A DNA stretch of 64,000 bases, from NCBI GenBank assembly GCA_028023455.1, contig JAQFVV010013280.1:62001-126000 (forward strand). Direction: 5' to 3'. The DNA is from Epiperipatus broadwayi. Lineage: Eukaryota; Onychophora; Udeonychophora; Euonychophora; Peripatidae. Shown here one piece after another: positions 41,372 to 53,536 of this stretch. The position numbers were made by a program, and so were the translations under genes. The notes beneath the pieces were generated by a model, which was not told the origin of the DNA, did no database searches, and was given only the letters and a program-made list of their open reading frames with translations. The first letter of the stretch is position 1. Every line of letters begins with the position of its first letter.

Positions 41372-44288
41372 TGAAACAGTAAGATCTGCTTTGCAGATCT
41401 TCATTTCATTTTTTCTCATCTATTTCCTACCCTCATACTTTAGTTTGAACCCCAATGTATCGTAGTGTGTCTGCAATGCACTTATTGCCAAAAATCTTGC
41501 CCAATTTAAACCATGAGTACAATGCTCATGTTATACATAAGTATAACTCATTCCCAAATCAATAAAATGTTATAAATTTTGGGTATGTTCACTAATTTAC
41601 ATTTATTTAAAAGTAGGTTATATAAGTTGTAATTGCCCACACACTGTGATTTGTATTTTAAAACTTATGATAAAATTATAAATTGTTAGTTAAAATTATT
41701 TTGTTTTAATCTATTTACAAAAATATATTACAGTCGTATTATATTTTTGATTTAAAATAAAATTAATATTCGTTTAGTAAATAGATTCAAATATTGAAAT
41801 TTAAAAAGTAAAATAATTTTCTTTTGAATTTAAAATCACACCATATATTTTCTGTTAGAATAAATGAGGGCTGATAGAAACAATAGTTTTAATTATTATC
41901 TAAAAATGCAGATGTCCACTTAAGATTTTCTTTCCATTAATAAAAGTTATTTTAATTAAATCAAGTTTGTAATTCCAATGTCAACAAGGAAATTAACAAT
42001 AGAAAGTAATTAAAATTTTGTTGAATTTCGTTAGACATTTGGATAGGATTAATTACAGCTGATAAGTAAGCAAAGTCTGAAATATTTTTGTAACACTCCA
42101 GGGCAGTTGTATTGTTCAATTCCACTATAAAATGGAGGGTTTTCTTTTGTTCTCCATTCGAGTGATTTTTCAGCAAATGATTCTAGTGATTTGCTAATAA
42201 AATGATTCTAAAGAAATTATTCTAGTGAAAATATTCTAGTAAAAATAATCTTCGATCAAGATTTCAAAAAAATATTTTCTTGAGATTTTTAGCTATGTGC
42301 CTGTGAACTTAAATTTGAAACAGAGTTTTCATCTCCAAATTAATTGACCATGTTTACAGTTTCACCTATGAATCACCCAACCTTAAAAATTGCTAACCTT
42401 GAAATGATGGAGTAGAGCTGGCAAAAAGGCTATTTTCCTCTTGGGAATGGCTGGCCACTGCTCTAGACCATCGAAAGCTATCACATAAGGAACACCGGAA
42501 CTGCTGCTGCTGCCAAAATATGAACAATGCCAGATTTTGCTGTTGAATTGTATAAAACCTGCTGACCATCTCTCTACCTGAAAATGCTTCTCCAGAGGTA
42601 AGCCAAATTAACCCAAGATCTCTTGTGATTACTAACTAATATGCTATAGCTATTTTAATTTGTTTTCTTTTATTTCACTTGACTTTATTATGTAGTCCTT
42701 TAATGTGTTCTAATATAATCAACAGTCTTGCTTTCTATTCTTGGGTTAATATTTTCTATTTATTAATTTTTATTTTATTTTATTATGATAGTGTGTCACA
42801 ATAGTCTTTGACCAAGTGAATTATTCCCTTTTTTGAAATTAAGACACCAATATTAAGGCATATTTTATATTTATAAATAATTCCCAATTTTATTATTTTG
42901 CAAATCACTTGTCCGAGGGCTATTCTAATCTTCTTTAATATATATAATAATCAAATAGTTTAAAATCTACATTTTATTGATTTTAACCTGATATGAGAGT
43001 ATGTGCAAGGTCAATGATTAAAATGTGCCACAAATGCATGATTGCATAAATAAATCTATACTTTCTTTTCAAACCTGCAAGCATGCATTTTAATACTTTA
43101 AAATACTGTAATCTACTTTAATTTCAAAGTTCATAATTGACGTTGAGATTGGGTGGACCCTTTTAAATGAATTTCTGGGAATTTGATTGGGCATTTTTCC
43201 AATTTAAATGCATCCATCTTGTATGTTTTATATACATTAATCTAGTATTGCTGGTAAATGAATTGATTGTTGAGACCACTTTGTTTTTCTTTCCAAGGAT
43301 TTTAAATGGCCAAATCCATTCCCTTTTTGTTTGCTGCGGTTCCCAGGCAGAGTGTGTACTCAAATGTCAGACCTGGGAATTAGATGCAGCCATCACCCAG
43401 CAGCTAAGTTGTGGATGAGTCCAAACTTTGGCTGTCCGTGACAACCCATTCTTATGGGTCAGAGGCGAGATGCCCTCCATAGTCATTCCAAATATTTTTC
43501 CCATTTATTTATATATAATTTTACAAAGCATCTGTGACTTAAATGTGTCGCACCCTTCATCCTTTAATAAATTCATTATTAGCAATACCAACCTGCTATC
43601 TAAATTAATTATTATTATAAAATAAATGCCTTGATCACATCTCCACTTTATTGCTTAGTAAGCTTTTGTCCATGCTATTCTCGAAATCAATAAATATTCT
43701 ATAACCCTTAATTTTCAAATGTTTTATTAAACTTTTATAATTACTCAAAGCACCTCGCACATGTTCCCATCTCTTTTAAGCACATTATCATAATATTATA
43801 TTAGCCCGAGGTATAGAATATATTTTTTTAAAGCCTTTTTGTCATTTAATGGAATGTAATGCCAACAATTATTTAGTAAGGGTCCCTGTCTCATATAAGC
43901 AGACAGTGGCATTATATATATATATATAAATAAATTTTTGAAATCATTTAAGACTAATTTTGATCTTTTATTTTATTGATTCCTATCACTGTCTCGGTCT
44001 ATATATCTATTTCCTACATTTCTTTTGTACATCCATAGACATTAACTACCAACTCAAACTTATCTTAGTATAGAGTCTCTTTGTTTCTCCCTGACCACCA
44101 GGCACTGGTAAAAGGTTATACTAGTAGTAGCATCTGACATGTCATCACGTAAGTGGCGCTGTGAAATTGGGACTTTAGATTCAACATTAGTATATCTAAA
44201 AGGCAACCCCTCCTAGAATGTTCAGTTTTATGTTTTGGGTTTGAATTATGCAGTGTGTTAGTGAGATAGACGATTCTGACCATTACAA
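41372..44288. mobile_element. Unidentified 2.9 kb insertion, possible solo LTR
   Basis: Sits in the same TA run where the other LTR took the gag-only candidate. Its edges are TGAAACAG... and ...CCATTACA, i.e. TG...CA, flanked by TA repeats on both sides, which would suit a solo LTR. I recognise no protein domain. A 19-base palindrome (AGATCTGCTTTGCAGATCT) lies near 41382-41400. The solo-LTR reading is weak. Confidence 0.4.
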
Positions 44289-45212
44289 TATATATATATA
44301 TATATATATTTATAACTTTATGGAAATTTCTATGCAGTTTGTATTTAATAAAATATATTTATAAACAGAATAAAGCTCTTTATTATTTATAATTTTGGCT
44401 ATATATAAGGCATTAAATTAAATCAACTGTTCTGATTTCTTTTTTCAGTTACTTTTAAACAAAAATCATATTACTTTTCTTTTTTAAAATTTAAATTGAT
44501 GAATTATTTCCACTTATCTCCTTAATAAATTAAAATACTGTTCCATTCATTTATTTTATTTTATCCAAATAATGAGTTAATTAAGAAAACATTAATATTT
44601 GTTGTGATGCTACTTTACAAAAATGTCCATTTTGTAGAAAAAAAAAAATTCTGATAAAACAAGATTTGTCAGATCAAACACAGACAAGAATAACCAAAAA
44701 ATTTTTTAATTGTTTCATTTTTATCTTGGCGCTATTCCTACTGTTTAAAAACCAGTGTTCCAGCATTTAAAATATTTTTTATATTGATTTTAAAAAAAAT
44801 TATAAAATAAACTTCTTATATTTAAATATTGATTTATTTTCTATTGTTATAATTATTGTTTTTATTTAAGTCACTGTCAATTTAATTAACACAATACAAC
44901 GATCAACTATATATATATAACTATGTACAATTTTTTATTAAGATTGACATTTTCTTAGTAATAAAATTTTATTACTAATATACATGTGTGTTTTTTATGG
45001 CCAATTACCCATCATTCTTAAGTACTTACTAGGTAGTTATTACACTGTTTAGAAAAAAATCTTAAAAGATATAAAAACAATTTTTTTTCCAAAAGTGTTC
45101 TAGCAAAAACTTTTTATTTATCTTTCTACTTACTAATTAAAAAAACAATCTTCCATTATTTCAGATGGCTTAGGTATGTTGTTGGGGTAGCGATTTTAGA
45201 GCTACCTTCACA

Positions 45213-45700
45213 ATATATATTTCAGCTAGAATTATTTTAGTATATATTTATATAAATATATGCACATACACTTATTTATGTATTATTATCATTTTATTCA
45301 GTTGCTTTTAATTAATATATGCTAACTTAGAGGGGTTTAAACTAAGAACATTATGATAGGTAAAGAATACCATTTCAATATTAAAAATAGCAAAATGAAG
45401 TGTGACATAAAACACAACCCCCCGACTAATTTCTAAATTGGATTGGTAACATGCAAAAAACCCAAGTACAACACACACACACAACCCCACAAATATTTAC
45501 AAAAAAGAATACTTACAAAAGATGGCTTCAACCTAGACAAAAAGAACATTCAAACTTTAAGACTTTGCATGGAAATTATTTTGAGAAGCTTGTTCAAACA
45601 GATTGCAGATGATTATAAAAATACAACATGGATGGTTTATATGTAGGCAAAAAGAACAGTCAAACTTTGAGACTTTGCACACTTTTTGAAAGTGCAGAAC
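45213..45700 (+). repeat. Left TIR of the Merlin-like element, inner part
   Basis: Continues the arm interrupted at 2543. It matches the reverse complement of about 47.47-48.12 kb, for example TCAGCTAG(A/T)ATTATTTT and AAACCCAAGTACAAC. Confidence 0.8.
45540..45690 (+). repeat. ~110-bp tandem repeat inside the left TIR
   Basis: AAAAAGAACA(T/G)TCAAACTTT at ~45540 and ~45650 mark about 1.5 units. The right arm (47472-47765) has about 2.5 units, so the copy number differs between arms. Confidence 0.75.
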
Positions 45701-45766
45701 ACTTTTACTTTGTAAAAACTCCACTGCCTCTACTTCTGTTTTTGGAAGATCCCACATTTTCATCAT
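45557..45766 (-). pseudogene. Merlin/ISXO2-like transposase N-terminus, truncated
   Basis: The frame starts ATGATGAAAATGTGG at 45766. The first ~33 residues, MMKMWDLPKTEVEAVEFLQS and the next dozen, follow the pattern of the N-terminus of ISXO2-like/Merlin transposases (WDLPKT..EA..FLQ). After that the frame enters the 110-bp tandem repeat and is no longer transposase-like. No DDE region is found between 45.7 and 47.5 kb. The element would therefore need a transposase from elsewhere. Recognition rests on a short segment. Confidence 0.5.
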
Positions 45767-47464
45767 TTTGGCTAAGCAAAGATAAAAACCCTATACCTAC
45801 TTTAATTTCAGCACAAGTTTTTGAAGTATTGCCAAAAAGGTTTGTGCATGTTTACTATTGTATTCATCTGTATAAAAAATAGTCCATATTAACACCATCA
45901 AAAATTCAAATAATCCCAACAAATAGTATTTCTAGCACTCAAAAATAATTAATAGGTCATAATAAAACTAGACAGGTATTCCAAAAGACTAGTTCAGTTA
46001 GATTTTGATTAAATTTCTCAGCCCAAGCAATTATATGTTTATGTGAAAAGTCTATTATGTCATATTTATTTTTTAGAAAATTATAGTATAGCATTCAGCA
46101 TTTTTAATGCCCTATCTTTTGTAACCATTTTTTCAACACAAGGATTTAGAAAAATAATGTGGTTCTAGTTAATGCTTTTGCTGCATTAATTTTAGTTCCA
46201 TTTTTGTTTGCAATTTTTTGAACAATTATGTTTTGAAAATAATTGTGAAATTTAACATTATGATTATTTAAGTTCAAATTCACAATTGAATTTGAGAAAA
46301 CTACAGAAAACATAGGTAACAGTATTGCTATTTTTTTTATTAATAATAACATTTTCTTAAAATGTACAAAGATTTTTGCTATCAGATATTTATGTTTTTA
46401 TTTTTTGGTTCATATTCATGACCCATTAAAAATTTAATGCGACAAAAGCTGGTATACAGTAATCACCCCAAATATTTATGTGCTCAATATACATTCCTAT
46501 TACATTGGCTTTGTGTTTTGTTTTAATATATTATTACCACTATTGCATACTGAAATGGTATTTAACCATCATACTGTTTCACCTACTGTATCCAACAGTA
46601 ATATCATTTCAAAGTTGAAACCCTCCCAAGTTCACATATATTCACTGAAATTCATCATAAATAATCTATAGTAAGGTATATTTGCATGTATGCATGTCTA
46701 TATAGGTCTAATGTACATTAACTGTAATAATTATATGTATATGTTTAATATACATATAGAAACAGTCAGAACTAGTGACCCTGTTTTTCACCTACTATTT
46801 TACATAGTACTATGTATTTTTGTATTTATCTATGTTTGAGTAAATGTATATTACCTTTAAACCTATCCCGCTATTGTCATATTGAATATAGGGATGTGTG
46901 TGCCTATTCATTATTATATAATTACTATACATATGTTAAATGAGTGTCTATGCACATACAAGTTATAATTTGTAAAATTAAATCTAAGGTAAACCTTTCT
47001 TTATGTGTAATGGGACCATACATATATATGTGAAAAACCTAGTAGTGTAATAGATTTAAGAGCATTACAATTCTTTTAGTTTATTTTAGAATTAAATTAT
47101 TATAGGCTGATGTGTAAATTAATCTTATTTTTACATATGAAGCCAATTAAAATCAAATGAGTTGCAGATGTAGTAAGTTGTTTAAGAATTCTAAAATTTG
47201 TTTTCTAAAAATCCTTTCACTCAATTATGGCCTAATTAGTGCTTTAAAAAAGACAGGAAGGTAAAAAAAAATAACAGTTTGTGAATCCATTTTAAAATCA
47301 ACTCCAGTAAAAAAATCAAGGAACTGCCTTCAAATATTGATAACTTAGCAGAATTCACTGTCTTTACTAAAAAAAAGTGTAAATCAAATAATTGAGAGAG
47401 AACTAAATTTCTTAAGCTATGAAATAAATATAAGAGCTAAAGTAAAATATATATGTTGTACTTT
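45767..47464. other. Central unique part of the Merlin-like element
   Basis: AT-rich, only short frames, no domain recognised. If a transposase gene was here, it is gone. Confidence 0.5.
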
Positions 47465-48942
47465 TATAATCATCTGCAATTTGTTTGAACAAGCTAAAAG
47501 TCTCAAAGTTTGAATGTTCTTTTTGCCTACTTAGAAACCATCCATGTTGTATTTTTATAATAATCTGCAATCTGTTTGAACAAGCTTTTCCAAATAATTT
47601 TTATGCAAAAGCATCAAAGTTTGAATGTTCTTTTGCCTACATAGAAACCATCTGTGTTGTATTTTTATAATCATCTGCAATCTGTTTGAACAAGCTTCTC
47701 CAAATAATTTTCATGCAGTCTCAAAGTTTGAATGTTCTTTTTGCCTAGTTTGAAGCCATCTTTTGTAAGTACTTTTTTTGTAAGAATTTGCATTTTTTGT
47801 GTGTGTGTGTGTTTGTTGTACTTGGGTTTTTTGTATGTTATGAATTTAATTTAGAAATTAGTTGGGGTGGGGGTTATGTTTTATATCACATTTCATTTTG
47901 CAACTTTAAATATTGAAACAGTGTGCTTTACCTAACATAATGTTTCACCTACTATGTTCCATAGTACTATATTTTTCTTAGTTTAAACCCCTCAAAGTTA
48001 ATATATATTAATTAGAAGCAACTTAGTAAAATGATGATAATAAATAAATAAATGTATGTGTGTATATTTATATAAATGCATACTCAAAATAATACTAGCT
48101 GATATGTATATATATATATATATATATAGTTAAAGCACACAAATAAATACCAATTTAAAGCTATAAATTTAAATAATAGATGTAAACATTACCTGGTGTG
48201 TGGGTTTTCATACATACATATATGCAAAGGGAGTGACAAGGTTATAAATTTTTAAGCTTTGTTATTTTTTTAAATTGTTTAATTCTACATTATCCAAAAT
48301 TTGCTTTTCTTTGTATAAGAGTGACAATTTTGAGGTAATCGATTCACATATATAGATAGATGTGGGGGAATGATTTCTGTTTTTGCAATTTGTATTTTAT
48401 CTATTTTTGTGCCATTTCAATTTTTTAGTTTGGGTGTGGGTATTTTATGTATTTTTACCGATTTTGTGTGTGTTTGTATTTTTTTAAAATTTATGTATTA
48501 TTTGACTTGATTTTTTACTTATTTTGATGACTTTGACTTAGGCAAATTGATTTTTTACCTTGATTTTTTACTTACTTTTGATGACTTGCTTTAGGCGTTT
48601 TAATTTTGCAGAGTTCAAAAATTTTTTTGGGATGTATTATTTTTGAGCCATTTCAATTTATTGCTTTGGGGAGGATTATTTTATGTATTTTTACCGATTT
48701 TGTGTGTGTGTGTACTTTTTTAAAATTTATATATTATTTCACTTGGTTTTTTACTTACTTTTCATGTCTTGCCTTAGGCGTTTTAATTTCACAGACTTCC
48801 ACTATTTTTTGGCTGTCTTGCCTCAGACATTTTAATTTTTCATCAATTTTGGCCATTTTGGATAGAAATTTATCACTTGAAGCTATCTTGGTGGTGCTGC
48901 AGCATCCCCTAGTGGCCACAGTACATGTAACCATAAACTACC
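47465..48942 (-). repeat. Right TIR of the Merlin-like element
   Basis: Uninterrupted arm of ~1.48 kb that pairs with 1561-2543 plus 45213-45700. It includes ~110-bp tandem repeats (47472-47765), a TA run at ~48107-48128 and the subterminal modules near 48.5-48.8 kb. A near-CTCF motif (CCACTAGGGG in minus sense) lies at ~48907-48918. Confidence 0.85.
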
Positions 48943-48950
48943 CAATATTT
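48943..48950. repeat. 8-bp target-site duplication, right copy
   Basis: CAATATTT directly after the AAACTACC terminus, partner of 1553-1560. Confidence 0.85.
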
Positions 48951-49505
48951 ACATGGAAGAACTTCAATTCACAGCCATAAAAGGTATTCCATATCCACCT
49001 AAAATTTGGCTTTGCTACATGGATGATACATTTGTCATTTGGCAACATGGAGAGGCACTGCTACAAACTTTCTGGAAACACATCAACAATGCATTCACTT
49101 CAATTAAATTCACAGTAGATTCAGAACAGCAAAAATTGGCATTCTTAGATGTTCTTGTGACAAAACTCCCTCAGGAAAAAATCAAAGCTACAGTTTATTG
49201 AAAACCTACATGTACAGAAAATACCTATTCTATACATCCAATCATATCAAAAACACAAAACATGAAGTTATATTATCGCTATGTAACAGAGCAAAAGAAG
49301 TTTGTTCGGAAACCAGCAATTTGAAAAAAGAAAAGATCTATATAGAACAAATTCTTATGAAAAATGTTTATCCATCAGCTGTTATTAAGCAAACATTAAA
49401 TAGACAACAAAAAGAACCATCAAGACAAAAAACAAGTATTTGTACTGTAGTGTACCATACATTCCAAAATAGCAGACAAATTAAGGGAAAATGTCAATTA
49501 GTATA
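48951..49505 (+). pseudogene. Penelope-like reverse transcriptase, 3' part
   Basis: Resumes at the codon where the left half stops. The frame 48953-49201 has FTAIKGIPYPPKIWLCYMDD with the catalytic YMDD box, then TFVIWQHGEALLQTFW and LAFLDVLVTKL. A stop after ATVY splits it from the next frame (49198-49506), which reads YLFYTSNHIKNTKHEVILSL and then KKEKIYIEQILMKNVYPSAV, the PLE linker between RT and endonuclease. The first methionine at 48953 is internal to the RT and not a true start. Confidence 0.9.
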
Positions 49506-49857
49506 ACATCAGAACAGCTTTCTAGAGCCATACCACACTATGAGGAATTCTAACATCTACAAAACCTAAACATGAAATGCTGAAAAGAAAAAAAATGCAT
49601 CTATAAAATATCATGCAAATGTGGCAGAACATATATTGGTGATATTAGTCATCCCTTTGAAAAGCACTTACAAGAACATAAACTGATGATTAGAAAAGAA
49701 AAAACAAACATGTATAAGGTAGCAGACCATGTATCTACCAATGAACATATGTTTAATAGGGAAAATACAAAAATATTGGATAAAGAAGAAAAGATACAAA
49801 GAAAAAAATTTGAAGAAGCTGTTCACATAACAATGGCAAAAATCCCATAAGCCAACC
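49506..49857 (+). pseudogene. Penelope-like GIY-YIG endonuclease
   Basis: In broken frames: IYKISCKCGRTYIGDISHPF (a CxCG zinc-finger-like start and YIG), then KHLQEHKLMIRKEK, VADHVSTNEHMF, and RKKFEEAVHITMAKIP. The conserved Arg of the GIY-YIG core (RLxEH) reads His (KHLQEH), so even a repaired frame would be suspect. A stop follows the final Pro. This is the 3' end of the split outer PLE. Confidence 0.8.
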
Positions 49858-49973
49858 TAGTGTGACCATACATAATGTATGAAAACCACTAATCAACTTT
49901 GCTCTTAAAAAATAGAAAAATCAGGAGAAACATTATAGATAAGTATATGACATTTCTACTGACTGTTGTCTTT

Positions 49974-50065
49974 GGCAGGATGGCTCAGTTAGTTAGAGCA
50001 TTACCTTAAATTTCAATAATCAGAAATCTATGGACCCTGGTTTAAATCCTATACTAGTACTGCCA
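49974..50065 (+). tRNA. tRNA-like sequence, probable SINE head (not a functional tRNA)
   Basis: Begins GGCAGGATGGCTCAGTTAGT and ends ACTGCCA, so the acceptor ends pair (GGCAG/CTGCC). The A box TGGCTCAGTTAGTTAGAGCA and B box GGTTTAAATCC are recognisable. At 92 bases the middle is too long and lacks a clear anticodon stem. It reads as a Pol III promoter head of a SINE placed just 3' of the PLE. Confidence 0.55.
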
Positions 50066-50084
50066 ATTGTCAGACCAGCAACAC

Positions 50085-50115
50085 CTGAAGAGGGGCAAAT
50101 ATTACCTCTCAAAAT
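50085..50115 (+). ncRNA. Degenerate hammerhead-like motif
   Basis: CTGAAGA, then GGGG...CCTC able to pair across a 9-base loop, then CAAAA where CGAAA is expected. Position just 3' of the PLE coding end fits the hammerhead of PLE terminal repeats, but the GAAA box is mutated. Confidence 0.35.
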
Positions 50116-51364
50116 GTTGTGCATATACTAAGCTGTTTGATGTGCTATTACTAACACTTGAATGTATTTGGAATATTTAAACAAAGTTAAATTTTTTGAA
50201 AGAGATTCAATACACATAATAAATAATGGAAACAGTCCAATATAAAAATACAACAAGAGCACCATCATCCCAAATTTTCAGGAAAACAATAGGTTTTTTA
50301 TGTTTTGACATAGTTGCAGTAACAATCTGATAACTTATTTCTATATTTAATCAATATCAGAACATTTAATTTATATGTGTAGCTGTATTCTACTGACTTT
50401 ATCTTCATTTTAATTTAATTGTTTTTAATAAATTTATATTTCATTGTTTAATTTATTCCAGTGACTTTATTTAATTCTAAAATATTATAAATTATTATAT
50501 GTTGTACTATATCTCTTGATAACAGTAACAGTTATAGAGATTTTTCTCACTGAGCTGGATTCATGTGTAATGGTCTGTTATTTAAAAGATTATATTTAGT
50601 GTTTATGGACAAACAGTTGATGTTGCTTTTGTTACATTTCTAATGCTGGATGGTACAAAGGGGGTATTTTTTAATGTCCATGCACTACATTTCATTTTAA
50701 TTTTTTATTTAGAAATGAAGTTTATAGTTTTCTAGTATATTAATGGCACAAAGCAGTCTGAGTATCATAATGATCAGCATGTTTTAGAATCCCAACATTG
50801 TTGGTTTTATTCTTATATATACAGACATTTTTAAATTTGTGCATTCATATTATTGTGTAAATGATCTGCCTCAAGCTGGAAAGGGCTACATAATTAGCCT
50901 GGTCTATAATAGACCTATTTCAAATCCAGTCACAAAATTGACTGTTGATTTATTTTTATTGTTGATCATTCAAGATGTTGAATGATTATTGCTTTTATAG
51001 TTAGTTTTAGTTCTGTGTTGATCCCTCATGCTTCTTATATTTATTCCTTAGATATTTATTTGCATTTAATTTAATATTTAAATTTTGTTGAGTTGGGATT
51101 GATGATGATGTCATCACTCCAGGTTTACCCCCAATTTTCTGTACCATTAAAAATAGCTAGCCCAACTGTGGTGCCAATAATGATCACTACAGGTGGCTAT
51201 TACTACAAAATTTGCCACTCAAGAAAAATACAATTCTATAAAATTCCTAGATATTTGAGTTATATGTTATGAATACATTTTGAATTATTTTATGACAATT
51301 AATGCAATTGAAACTAGACATTTTATTCCATATGAATCACATGTACCTATAAGTCATAAGTTGT
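50116..51364. other. No gene seen
   Basis: AT-rich sequence between two PLE fragments. No frame or repeat recognised. Confidence 0.45.
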
Positions 51365-52040
51365 ATGGATAAAAGTCATTTTTATTTTCAAATGAAAAAT
51401 TTGTGCAAATACTCTAGTGATAAAATAAAAAATGTAAATTTATTTGTTGATGATTTATTAAAAATTGGTTATAACAAAAATGCTATTACTAATATTACTA
51501 AAAATTTTAAAAGGAATCAACAATATAATAAAACTAAAACTAAAAATAACATCAAAATGAAATGGTTTCCAATGCCATTTATATTGGATGAGCAAATCAA
51601 GTTTATTAAAAGAATTGTTGTGTCATATTGCTTTTTTCTCAACAAATAATACAAATAGATTACTTAATAACTCTAAAATTTAAAGTTCAACTTTTAATCA
51701 AAATTATATTATATATAAATTGATATGTAAATGTGGCTTACAATATATTGGTAAATCTAAATGTACATTGGAGAAGAGAATAAAAGAGCATATGCTTTTA
51801 TATAATGCAATTCAAAAAGAGAAACAATCAGAAAAAGATGTAAATCATCTGTGATATTTGATCATAATAAATCTTGTCAATATGGGTTTAAATTTGATTA
51901 TAAAAATACAAAAAATATGCAAATTAAATATTGCCACAATAAACATAAAATCAAAGAGACTGTTGATTTCAAGAAATTGTCAAATGTTAACAAATAGGCA
52001 ATCATCAAATGTTAAAACAACAGAATTGTGGGAGAACTAA
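51365..52040 (+). pseudogene. Second Penelope-like fragment, linker and GIY-YIG domain
   Basis: The frame 51365-51649 reads like the PLE RT-endonuclease linker (DLLKIGYNKNAITNITKNFK, then WFPMPFILDEQIKFIKRI). After a stop and shift comes IIYKLICKCGLQYIGKSKC, then TLEKRIKEHMLLYN, a GIY-YIG core close to that at 17527-18120 (SIEKRLKEHELLY). The 3' part is frameshifted near 51.85 kb. The same PLE family is thus present in and outside the nest. Confidence 0.75.
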
Positions 52041-52328
52041 ATCTAAATTAAACCATAGATATTGTGAAAGCATGTCTCATTTTGTTTATTCAATGTTATA
52101 TAATTGAAAAGGACTACAAGATTTATAGACAAAAGTACTTCTAAAAATAACTATAATATAATGAATTTTTACTGTATATATATATATATTGATTTGAATA
52201 TTACATATATTTTGGACAGGCAAAACTCTTCATACACTATTGCCACTCAGTCCAAGCCAGCGTAATCAATGGATTCCAGAAGGCTTGTGCATAAAATCCT
52301 TATTTAGTGTACTCATCCCATATCCCCA

Positions 52329-52360
52329 GACCAGTTTCTAGCTTGTGGCCTTTGTCAGTG
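52329..52360 (-). ncRNA. Degenerate hammerhead-like motif
   Basis: In minus sense CACTGACAAAGGCC...GCTAGAAACTGGTC: CTGACAA (one change from CTGANGA), a short GGC/GCT stem, and GAAAC. Resembles PLE-type hammerheads but is imperfect. Confidence 0.3.
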
Positions 52361-53489
52361 AGGAGACTTGGATCTGAGAGCACTGTACCTAAATCTTATG
52401 ATCTAATGCAATCCTCCAGCAACCACCTTTTATCTATACTCAACTACAAAACTATCAGTCTTAACTTGAAAACACAATAATATTTTTAATACAAGCTCAT
52501 TAGCTTATATAATCATATAGGTCTGAACTCAGTTCAGTACCTATACATTTTGGTGTCTTTGGTTCTTTAATAACCATAGCCACCACTATTCTATTAGGTA
52601 GGATTGGTTTTAAGTCAATAAACATCACATAATCACTTTTTTATGCTTATATATATTGTGACCTTTGGTTTGAACCTGAGAAACCAAAGATCCATAGGTT
52701 GAGGGCAATGCTGCTTTTGAACAGTTTGAAAATATTTTTTTTTCCACAGAAGAATTTCAGATCAATAAAAATCGGAATACTTTTTTTTTTAAGAAATTAA
52801 AATTTCGGATAGCGGGTTGTGTGACTTATAAATAAAATTTTGTCTAGTTTATTGACAAAGTCTATTATATAAGAGTATTAAATGTGTTGAAAAGGATAAG
52901 GTTCCCATATACTGCAAAATTTTGAATATGTTTATAAGTTTAAGTGTTGAATCGAACAAACAATATTATTTGAAAAGTAAAAGTTTAATATATGAAAAGG
53001 ACAGGAAATTTAACTTTCTTGTAATAGCAATTGTTAATATTTAATTGAGGGGGAATAGCTATAAAATTTCGAAAAACTATGAAATAGGTTTAATGCTATT
53101 GGAAATTCACTACAAGTAGATGGTGAAAATTATTAATAAATGTGCATGTGTGTGTGTATGGGTGCGATGTATAAAATTTTAATTATAGGAACAGTCACAA
53201 ACTTTTATATATCATGCAATATATCATTGGAAAGGTCGTTGAGAGAACATTTATTTCATATCAGTTTTGAATAAATTAATAATCATATTCATTCATAAAT
53301 TTTGAATCAAAATTTTAGTCACTTTTTTTATTGAAAAATCTTTCTCTCAATTTCCCCCCCCCCCACATATTTTTTTTACTTAAAGTGGGAAATGTCAAGC
53401 ACACCATGTGAGCTAGGCCGCATTGTGAATAATTATTGTCAAAATTATGTTTGATCAGCCAATTAGCACTTAATATCAATGGTCAAAGA
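52361..53489. other. No gene seen
   Basis: AT-rich. A C13 run lies at ~53356-53368. No frame or repeat recognised. Confidence 0.45.
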
Positions 53490-53528
53490 TTAAGTAGGTA
53501 AGTCGGAGGATGATGGACAATCAGAGTT

Positions 53529-53536
53529 TATAAAAG
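53529..53536 (+). promoter_or_regulatory. TATA-box-like site
   Basis: TATAAAAG with a CAAT-like ACAATCAG about 10 bases upstream, in locally less AT-rich sequence. It could be a Pol II promoter of a gene or an LTR, but no downstream gene is recognised. Confidence 0.25.

Larger units (their letters stand above)
24673..45212 (-). repeat. Gypsy 5' LTR, broken into pieces by four insertions
   Basis: Pieces matching the 3' LTR are 24673-25987, 37815-37975, 38955-39042, 41190-41371 and 44289-45212. Between them lie the 11.8 kb inverted-repeat element, a PLE fragment and two unidentified inserts. The LTR end at 24673 (CCATTACA in minus sense) is two bases from the PBS, which fixes it as the 5' LTR. 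Confidence 0.8.

Noticed and set aside
48606-48980. 124-codon plus-strand frame
   Set aside because: Formed by the TIR subterminal repeats running into the PLE; a similar frame on the opposite strand occurs in the left TIR (1780-2001).
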